DNA of 64,000 nucleotides from Osedax fenrisi. Taxonomy: Eukaryota > Annelida > Polychaeta > Sabellida > Siboglinidae. Made by a program: the position numbers and the translations under genes. The notes under the pieces are model-generated. The model was given only the letters and a program-made list of their open reading frames with translations, did no database searches and was not told the origin of the DNA. Location: the NCBI GenBank assembly GCA_964019155.1, contig OZ025241.1, positions 5,708,793-5,772,792 of the forward strand, written 5' to 3'. Below are positions 55,661 through 64,000 of this stretch, piece by piece. The stretch's first letter is position 1. Each line of letters opens with the position of its first letter.

Positions 55661-57014
55661 TAATATTAACGAGTCCAATATTAGAATATTTCAATTTGCT
55701 AGTGTAATTATCTAATGAAATACAATATATATTTCTATTTTTATACTTATAAAATAAATGTGTATTATTATCATAAACTGTATCATCTTTACTTATTCCA
55801 TTGAATACATCAGTTTTTATTGTATTCCACTGATTAGTTTGTATATTGTAACTCTCTATATTTGATATATCATCATCATCATCATCATCATTATCATCAT
55901 CATCATCATCATCATCATCATACCTATAAGAAATAGCATAAATAATATTCCCATATTTCACTGCAATATGTCTTTGTATACCATATTCTAAAGATGCCAT
56001 AGATTCCCATACATCATCTTTATAACGAATAACATTGGTATTACAGCCATAACTACTACATCCACTAATTACATAAATGTTATTATTATCAACAACTGTG
56101 GCATGATTACATACAATGTATGGTAATGTTGGACCTGATGACCATGTATCAGTACTAGTGTTATAAATCATTACTTTATCTGTTTTACATTCAGTATCAA
56201 TATATGCACCACCTATAGTAATTAGATTACCATCACACATTTCATTAATGGTAGGAGGAAATTCTTCATTAAATAAATAATCATTAGGGTAATGGCAGTT
56301 AGTTATAATATTAGTGTGCTTATTATATTTAAACATTTTACCTATACTACTGCATAATATATACAAGTTATTAGATTTTGTATAAATAACATTACTTACA
56401 CTACCAAATTCATGTTTAATTAACGCATTATTGTTTTGTATGTCATAAATGCCATCTGGGCATACTTTGTATAATGAATGTATATTACATTGTACATTAT
56501 TAAAATTATGTTGATTACCATACATATTTAATAAATCTAATGTATCAGCATTATTATGTATGCTAACTCTAACTGAAATATTAATATTGATATCTTTAAT
56601 TATTTTATCTAGATCAATATTACCAGTATCTATAAATTTATTAGCTAGCATTAATTTATTACTACACAAATGTACAGTGACAAATTTAAATAATTCTTCT
56701 GCATACTTCATTCTATTATTTAAATCATATTGCAGCCACATTGTCAATGCTTTAACAATAGTATATGCATCTTCTATTGTAAATACATGTTCATTTAAGG
56801 ATATTTTCAAATCTTCAAAAGTATATTTTAAAAATATATACTTTTCTATAGAGTTATTAAATATGGATTCTAATTTATTCTTAATGATACTTATATAATC
56901 TTCTACTTTTAATGATAATTCGTATTTATAAATAAGTTCCAGTAGACTACTTTCGGGATTTTCAGTTAAATATTCAGTAATGAATGCATCACAGAGTCCT
57001 GATAATTCTTGTAT
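55635..57014 (-). CDS. BTB-BACK-Kelch family protein, last exon (BACK + Kelch repeats)
   Basis: The frame is open from a likely 3' splice site (TTTTATCAG before 57014, with an in-frame TAA just upstream) to TAG at 55635-55637: 459 residues. Residues 1-120 form a BACK domain (CDAFITEYL, TFEDLKISLNEHVFTIEDAY, TMWLQYDLNNRMKYAEELF), the linker between BTB and Kelch in cullin-3 adaptors. Kelch-type blades follow: ITIGGAYIDTE, YNTSTDTWSSGPTL, IYVISGC, YKDDVWESMASL, and YNIQTNQWNTI after an acidic run of nine D, N and seven D encoded by (ATC)n at 55869-55922. Blades are degenerate: the GG doublet is kept in only one. The BTB domain must lie in upstream exons not found here. It probably recruits substrates to a CUL3 ubiquitin ligase, as known for the family. 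An AATAAA-type signal lies near 55575. It could be a pseudogene or lineage-specific paralogue. Confidence 0.8.
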   Translation of the reverse strand: MQELSGLCDAFITEYLTENPESSLLELIYKYELSLKVEDYISIIKNKLESIFNNSIEKYIFLKYTFEDLKISLNEHVFTIEDAYTIVKALTMWLQYDLNNRMKYAEELFKFVTVHLCSNKLMLANKFIDTGNIDLDKIIKDININISVRVSIHNNADTLDLLNMYGNQHNFNNVQCNIHSLYKVCPDGIYDIQNNNALIKHEFGSVSNVIYTKSNNLYILCSSIGKMFKYNKHTNIITNCHYPNDYLFNEEFPPTINEMCDGNLITIGGAYIDTECKTDKVMIYNTSTDTWSSGPTLPYIVCNHATVVDNNNIYVISGCSSYGCNTNVIRYKDDVWESMASLEYGIQRHIAVKYGNIIYAISYRYDDDDDDDDDNDDDDDDDISNIESYNIQTNQWNTIKTDVFNGISKDDTVYDNNTHLFYKYKNRNIYCISLDNYTSKLKYSNIGLVNIITTKFILM

Positions 57015-57420
57015 CTGATAAAATTAATATTTATATTAATAATATATATTATTTTATATTTAAATATATTTAAATACAAAATAAATTATAATTTAAAGTA
57101 TATAATTTGTTGAATATAAAATAACTATAATTCTCCAAAGGGGTAGAGCTTAACTGATAACTAAAGTGAATATTAAAAATGTAGACATATTTAAATATGA
57201 TATAAATAATATAAAAAATTATATTAAAATAAATATGTGTAATGTATATATGTATATATGTATATATGATATGTATCTTAATACAAGTATATATCAAATT
57301 AATAATATATAGTTCTTAAATAGTTATAATTTCAGTATAATATTATACTATATATATATGTGTTTATGAGTGTGTTTATTGTATTTGTTATATTTAATTA
57401 TTAAAATATCTGTCTCAGTT

Positions 57421-57755
57421 TATATACATTTAAGGGGTTGTTTTGAAATTCAATGTAAAAAGATAGGAATTTAAATAAAAATGTAATTGACAATAATTTT
57501 AAAATTATTAAGATATTACAATTCTGTAAAATGCATATTGAAGGGAGGACTGCTCTGTATAGTTTGGTATAGCATACTGAAAAAATAGTATACATTTAAG
57601 AGCTTGTTTTGAAATTCAATGTAAAAATATAGGAATTAAAAAAAAAAATTAATTGACAATAATTTTAAAATTATTAAGATATTACAATTCTGTAAAATGC
57701 ATATTGAAGGGAGGACTGCTCTGTATAGTTTGGTATAGCATACTGAAAAAATATT
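57421..57755. repeat. 168-bp tandem duplication
   Basis: Copy starts at 57421 and 57589. Both contain TTTTGAAATTCAATGTAAAA, AATTGACAATAATTTTAAAA, and GAAGGGAGGACTGCTCTGTA. They differ in a few bases and A-runs, so the duplication is recent. Confidence 0.95.
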
Positions 57756-58228
57756 ATATATTTTTGGAAATACAAATCATCTAATAATGGTTACATTTTA
57801 GTTCATTTTTTTATTTATTTTTAAATTATATTTTATATATGATATAATACAAATAATTGTATGATCAGTCAATAAACACATACCTAATATATTCTGAACA
57901 TTTTATCAATATTTGAGCATTATTTACATAGTTATTGAATTTTTTAAGAATGAAATTATTATAAAATAATTAATCTGAGTAAATCAAGTTTGAAAATGAC
58001 GTATATTTTTTATTAAAATACAAAGCTTATTTTAATAAAAAGAGTATAATATATGCGTTTTTATGTTTATTATACAAATATTAAATGTATATGATGTATA
58101 CATCATGTATATGTATATTATGCATAGTTATGATAATAATCCACAATATGATATGTATACATAATATATATATATTATATATATTTTATATTAAATAAAA
58201 ATTGATATGTATATTATAGTAATCCTCA

Positions 58229-58231
58229 TTA

Positions 58232-58306
<75 letters not shown>

Positions 58307-58325
58307 TATATATATATATATATAA
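58229..58325. repeat. (TA)n microsatellite
   Basis: About 95 bp of TA with one AAAA interruption. Confidence 0.95.
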
Positions 58326-58988
58326 AAAATAGGTCGTGTTTTAAAACCTTTATTTTGATATTTGATTAATCGTTTTGAGCTATAATATGTTAATGTCTAA
58401 ATTAAAATTAACATATTATAGCTATTAACATTTTATAGCTATAAACATATTAACATTAACTAAATTATTTCATATTTAAAATATTTTTTTTAACTTTTTT
58501 TTCAAAAACGATTGTATCCCCTTATTTTATTTATCAAAATTGTATAATGATATGTGGAATTCTGATTCTAAATCATGTCATAAAATATATTTACAAAATA
58601 TTCTTTAAATTTATTGATTTTTATTAATTTATTAATATCATTTATAATAAAAAATATATTTATTTAAAAACTAATGATTTGCAAGTTATTAAACAAATAC
58701 TACCACCTAAGTACATTATATTATCATATATCATTAATATAAATCAGGGTTGCTGGTTTTTTCAATATAAACAAGTATAAATTATAATTTTTGTATTACA
58801 AAAAATTAACTAAATTGTATTATTTCATTATAATTTTTAAATATATAGACATCACATAATGGAAAAGTTGGAATCGTAGAATATATTATTTTTGATTGTT
58901 ACAAGTATATTGTATATATTAAAAAAAAAAATTAAATATTATCAAACCTATCAAATATTATTTAATAATATTATATTATTAACATATA

Positions 58989-59937
58989 GGGGAAAGTCCC
59001 CGATTACCGACCCCCTCATAATACCGACCCCCTCTCGTATCTCAGTAAATATAAGAGTTATCAAAAAATTATATATACATGAACTGTTAGTAATTTAATG
59101 ATAAATATGAATAAGTATTTTGTTTAAAAAAATATGTAATCCTACAATTGTTATTTGATAAAATGTAATATTATGTTTTTACTTTTTAAATAGTTGAATA
59201 ATAACTTTTTTTAAATCATTGTAAATTCTTTATTAATTAAAAGAAAACTTAATACTGCACATTATATTGTAGATCAATAAAATGTTTATAACTATTATAA
59301 AAATAATTTAATATATCTTAATTATAGCAACCCATATGCTTGTCCTATTACCGACCCCCTAAATTACCCTAATACCGACCACATGTGATTTATAATATCC
59401 AATCAAAATAGATCCGTATTTTACTTTACATAATACATATGTCGTAAGTTGTTTGTGTGTCATTTATATAGATTTCGGATTCATGATTCCAGCTGATACA
59501 TACTGATTAATAAATAAATATAAAATAATAATATACAATATTTTAATATAATTACTATAAAGTTTAAATGTAAATTTAATATTACTATTAAAACATAAAT
59601 TCAGTAAAAAATAAATTACGTGCATGTTATAATTAATTATATTTATGTATATATACTATTTGTATTGGATATTATAATACTAAAATTATTTGTAGGGGAT
59701 ACCAAGATTATTTTAGGGGGTCTGTAATAGGAGAATGGGGTCGGTATTAGGAATAGGTATCCGATTACTGACACCCCTGTTTGTTCTTGTAATTATAATA
59801 ATATCAAAAATTTAAAATAGCCACATTATTCATTGCCACAATATTACTCAAATTACAAAATTTCAAATAAATATATTTAATATTGAATAAGTTATTACAA
59901 CTAATCATTTAAGGGTCGGTAATCGGAGACTTTCCCC
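58989..59937. mobile_element. TIR DNA element family A (copy A2), uninterrupted
   Basis: The left end GGGGAAAGTCCCCGATTACC is preceded by TA and the right end, GGTCGGTAATCGGAGACTTT then CCCC, is followed by TA, giving a good TA target duplication. The inverted repeats are about 26 bp. Boxes ACCGACC/GGTCGGT recur (near 59023, 59350, 59376, 59738, 59914). Landmarks CGTATCTCAGTAA (about 46 bp in) and ACGTGCATG (59617) are shared with families B and C. It is collinear with A1 from end to end. ATAAGTTATTACAACTAATC near 59885 is the uninterrupted form of the site where A1 carries a LINE. Confidence 0.88.
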
Positions 59938-61369
59938 TAATAAAATAGATTATTTATCTAAATTTAATCAAAGGGGCTTTAATGATATAATACAATACTT
60001 AAATAATTTATTTAAATAAGTATATATCATTTTACAACCTTTAATTGATTTAATAAGTAGATAATATCTACTAGATATCATTATAAAACCTAACATTTTG
60101 TAAATCTAAATATAAAATTTGTATGATGAATACTTTTCATTGACAAATATTATTCCATATTTGGAATGTGTATACACATTATTTATATATCGCAATGTAA
60201 AATTAACATTAATTATTATTCAAAATTAATATAATTTTAATAAGTTCTTCCTTTAAAAACCATTATTGTGAAATAATTATAAATGAATAGATATCATTTG
60301 TATTGCTATTTAAATAAAAATATAATATCAAATGTAATCATATTATATAATTACATTTTATATTATATTGTTGATTCATATGTATAACATTTATATAATA
60401 TTATAATAATATATTTGTTAATAATAAAAATAATTTGTTTTGAAAATATAATTTTAAATCATAAAATATTATGATAAATGGATGTAGTATATTATGTTAG
60501 GATAAGTTACAATATACTAAAGTAGTACTTTACTTTATATTATTTAGTAAAATTATTAAGTTTGGTAATATTTGGCTATCACATATAACTAACTATTATT
60601 AATAATAATGTATTACGATAAAAACGATATATTTTTACATTTCAATATATAAACAAATTGTTTATTAAAACAATTCATAATTGGAATATTCTGCCTAATG
60701 GTGGCGTAATTAAATTATTAATCACATAATCATTGTATCGTAGGCATGTAAGTGTAATTATAAAAAAGTGTTAAAAACCATAAAAACCATAACAAAAACA
60801 ATCGTTTTTTCAACTTGAAAAAAACGTAAAAACCTACATTAAAAAACCATTTTAAAAAACCAATTTTAAAAAAACAATCAACCGTGATATAAACATTTTA
60901 AATATTTCACTAAAGTCATAATTTAGATTATTAGTCGGTGTATGTATGTATGAAATATTACAAGCTAACATTTCATATAGAGTTATCTCAGAAAACTAAC
61001 ATATTATAAAGCATGCGTGTTAACACATTACACACCTACTACACGGTATCTACAGAGACTTCGGTATGGTGACTATGTCTGTGTGTGTATGGAGGTAAGT
61101 AAATGCAGTCAGACTGTTAATATCTGATACATGTTCACGGTTATTTAATCTAGTTTCAGTTATTAGAGCTCAGTTTTAGTTACAGTCAGTCAGTTACTTA
61201 AATTATACTAAAAAACAATGCTTGTAGGTTGTATATTACATAATGATATTTACATTTTGTCTGTTAATGAATTTACAATCTTATACGTGAGTGTATTTAT
61301 GAAATTGTGTGAATACATCTAAAACACTATGTTGTATATATTATTATCTTTTAAACACACACACACAAA
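59938..61369. other. AT-rich intergenic stretch
   Basis: No gene or element is recognised. A poly(A)/TTAAAAAACC-rich patch lies at 60765-60890. A (CA)n run at 61350-61367 abuts the CR1-like element. Confidence 0.45.
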
Positions 61370-63127
61370 TTAAAAAAATTAAAACCCAAATTACAGTACT
61401 TAACTTAAACACTATACTTAAACAACTATTAAATCAACATGCACCATTGAAAACAAACTACTTGACTCTACATAATGAAACTCCATGGTTTAACCCCAAA
61501 TTAAATAATTTAAAAGTTTTATTTAGAAAATCATGTAGACTTTTTACGAAATCACCATCACAATCAAATCTAATTGACCTACGAAAAAATAGATATATAT
61601 ACAGGAATGAATTGAAATCTACAAAAAACAGACTACTTTACTGACAAAATAAATGATTGTTCACACGACTATAAACGACTCTACTCAATAACTAAGACCC
61701 TCTTAGGAAAAAATAAAAATTCTACGCTCCCACATTTTCCCGATGATCAACTATGTAAGAAATTTGTAGAATATTTTAAAGACAAAATTAACACCATTTG
61801 TAATAGACTCTCTTGTACATTTGACCCTCTTTATAATGCACCCCAAATATTACCATGCACTTCGACACTAACACATTTTACTGTACCTACTAATACTGCA
61901 ATCTACAATTATATTGTCACTGATAGATGCTCTTCACCACACGACCCAATTCCTCTATACTTAATAAAAAAACTAGCAACAACTCTGACTTTAACTTACA
62001 AAAATATAATTGATGACTCACTTATAACAGGAACTATTCCAAATTTACTAAAAAACGCAATAATTACGCCACTAATAAAAAAAACTAATCTTGACTCTTC
62101 TGAATTCTCAAACTACAGACCTATATCTCAACTACCTCTACTAACTAAAATTCTTGAAAAAACTGTATATACTCAACTTTCACACTACTTAACTGAAAAT
62201 ATGTTGATGGACATACGACAAAATGCATTCCGTAAACTACATAGTACTGAAACTACAGTACTCTCCCTTTTTTACGACTTATATAACTCACTAGATACTG
62301 GACAACCAATACAGCTAATACTACTTGACTTATATTCTGCATTCGACACCCTTAAACATGACATACTGCTAGAAAGACTTAGAAACATAGGAATAAAAGA
62401 TGTAACTATGGAATGGTTTTCTAATTTTATTAAAGATATAAATTATTCCATTAAAATAAGAAATAATTACTCTAAATCATATACCATCGATCACGGTGTT
62501 CCTCAAGGTTCAATACTTTCCCCAATTCTCTTCTCTATATTTCTTATTCCATTAGAAACAATTATGAAACGTTATCCATCTATTACTTACAACTTATACG
62601 CAGACGACATAGAACTACACTCAACGATAACAAACTCTACCCAACTACAAGACTGTTTAAACGAACTACAAAACTGGCTAACAAATAATAACCTACAACT
62701 AAACCACAATAAAACTGAACTATTAAATATAACTAATGACCCAAATACTTACTTCCCTGACATTATTATTAATCAACACAAAATCATTCCCACCAATTCT
62801 GTTAAATACTTAGGCGTCAACTTCAATAATAAACTTAATCTAGATAAACATTACAGCTTACTTACTCAATATACGACTGCACAGCTATTCAGTATTAAAA
62901 AAATACGACCATACTTAAATAGAAATACTACAAAACTACTGACTCAGACTCTCATACTTACAAGACTACAATACTGCAACTCACTATTCACAGGAACTGA
63001 AAAACTGAAAATAGACAAACTAGACAAAATAATTAACCGCTCAATTAGAAATATATACCGACTACAGAAGACTGACTATACAACTAGCATTACTGACTTA
63101 CGTAAAAAACTTAACTGGCTAAACACT
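61370..63127 (+). mobile_element. CR1/Rex1-like LINE copy 5, best preserved RT
   Basis: The first frame (to TGA at 61642-61644) is the endonuclease-RT linker (LNQHAPLKTN, ETPWFNPKLN, SNLIDLRKNRYIYRNELK). After a 1-nt shift near 61635 the second frame runs open to 63127. It reads KRLYSITKTLLGKN, AIITPLIKKTNLDSSEF then SNYRPISQL, RQNAFRKLHSTETTV, LILLDLYSAFDTLKHDILLE (motif A), HGVPQGSILSPILFSIF (motif B), YADDIELHS (motif C), NLQLNHNKTELL, VKYLGVNF and RLQYCNSLFTG. It ends at KKLNWL, where (CAA)n(CA)n(TA)n takes over, so the C-terminus is lost. There is no in-frame ATG before 62201 and no endonuclease: dead, but the RT core looks intact. Confidence 0.9.
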
Positions 63128-63148
63128 GCAACAACAACAACAACAACA

Positions 63149-63207
<59 letters not shown>
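63128..63207. repeat. (CAA)n(CA)n(TA)n compound microsatellite
   Basis: It replaces the expected continuation of the LINE frame at exactly KLNWL. Translated Thr, Thr-His and Tyr-Ile runs are artefacts of the repeat. Confidence 0.95.
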
Positions 63208-63211
<4 letters not shown>

Positions 63212-63931
63212 CAGGGATGGAATCAAATACATAAATTTGTGTTTGTAAAAAAAATGTATTTGTACTTGTATGTTATTGCTACTTTTAGTATATTTTATTA
63301 AATACACCATCACATGCACTATTTAAATATATATATATATATATATTAAATAGAAAACATATTTAAAATAACATTTTAAAGAGTTAGTACATTTATGAGT
63401 GTAAACATTAACAGTATATTAACATTTAAATTTTATAATGAAAATATTTTAAGTTTCAAAAGAATAATATTACTTTATAATATATAAAATAAATTAAAAT
63501 ATAATAAAAATATAATAAAGAATTTGGGGTACAATTAATAATGGATGAGGTCATTCTGGACATATAGCAAAGTAATTTGTTATGACTTGCAATGTAATTT
63601 GATATGATTTTAAAGTATTGATAAATAAAATTATGTATTATATATACTTATTTATACAGTATATATCAATATAATAATATTAACCACTATTAAGGGGCAG
63701 CGAAAATACTTCGTTTTTATTTTTAAATATATAAATTTAGTTTATTATTAATATAAAAGTATATAGGTAAATTAAAGTATAATAAATTTGAATTTTAAAA
63801 CAACAGTTCGTGAAAAAAATATACTTATTATTATTATTCAAAATATATAAATAATACTTTAGGTTGCTATATCCCATAACATTGTATTATATTTTCCTCT
63901 CAATTTCGAACCCTTTAATAAATTAGACTGA

Positions 63932-63965
<34 letters not shown>

Positions 63966-64000
63966 TATTTCTAATAATACAAAATAGATAATTAAAATAT
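63208..64000. other. AT-rich right end of window
   Basis: No gene is recognised. (TA)n at 63329-63348 and 63931-63962. Confidence 0.5.

Larger units (their letters stand above)
57015..58988. other. AT-rich stretch upstream of the Kelch exon
   Basis: No BTB-encoding exon is seen on the minus strand. Contents are a 168-bp tandem duplication (57421-57755) and a long (TA)n (58229-58325). Short open frames here are compositional. Confidence 0.5.

Noticed and set aside
56560..56898. Plus-strand 112-codon frame
   Set aside because: Antisense to the Kelch BACK domain.
57070..57595. BTB-encoding upstream exon of the Kelch gene
   Set aside because: Minus-strand frames here show no BTB features (no D..L.V....F..H..VL pattern), and one overlaps the 168-bp duplication.

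Overview
The window reads as AT-rich nuclear DNA of an invertebrate animal. There are no bacterial operons or ribosome-binding sites. Long (TA)n tracts recur every one to two kilobases, several kinds of non-LTR retrotransposon are present, and the only convincing host gene is the last exon of a BTB-BACK-Kelch gene at its right side. I cannot name the species. CR1/Rex1-, RTE- and I/R1-like elements, a Ty3/Gypsy relic, a ZMYM1-like hAT and pogo-like ends occur together in many invertebrate phyla.

Layout. 1-2.3 kb: two fragments of a CR1/Rex1-like LINE. 2.58-4.97 kb: a 41-bp minisatellite of about 58 units, followed by short palindromes. 5-9.5 kb: microsatellites, a tRNA-derived SINE (family A), and a CpG-richer, promoter-like stretch. 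9.59-11.48 kb: a TIR element (family A1) holding a nested CR1 insertion. 11.5-18 kb: repeats, a pogo-like remnant, SINE family B and a 31-bp minisatellite. 18-19.1 kb: a CR1 endonuclease-RT fragment. 20.36-22.32 kb: TIR element B. 23.4-29.4 kb: more SINEs, hairpins and LINE tails. 29.49-34.14 kb: TIR element C. 34.2-36.2 kb: another SINE B and CR1 debris.

36.3-54.9 kb is a visibly GC-richer island of nested transposons. A Gypsy-like relic (gag on the left, protease/RT/RNase H/integrase remains on the right) is split by 16.5 kb of LINE sequence. A perfect 16-bp target-site duplication (36911-36926 and 53457-53472) flanks that block. The block is a head-to-tail series of I/R1-group LINE copies with this order: 2A-like peptide, two PHD-like fingers, APE endonuclease, RT, RNase H, CCHC. 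It is interrupted by an almost intact RTE element (39.4-42.9 kb), a hAT relic (46.5-48.9 kb) and a TIR element of a different family (51.6-53.3 kb). 55-57 kb holds the Kelch exon with a tandemly duplicated 3' end. 58.99-59.94 kb is a clean second copy of TIR element A, which preserves the empty site of the insertion in A1. 61.3-63.1 kb is the best preserved CR1-like RT.

The elements parasitise each other: LINE in Gypsy, RTE/hAT/MITE in LINE, LINE in MITE, SINE in MITE. The two points most worth following are the 2A-PHD architecture of the GC-rich LINE family, and a clan of three TIR element families (A, B, C) that share terminal GGGGAA and collinear landmark boxes but carry different diagnostic boxes. 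All coordinates come from reading by eye; percentages were not computed.
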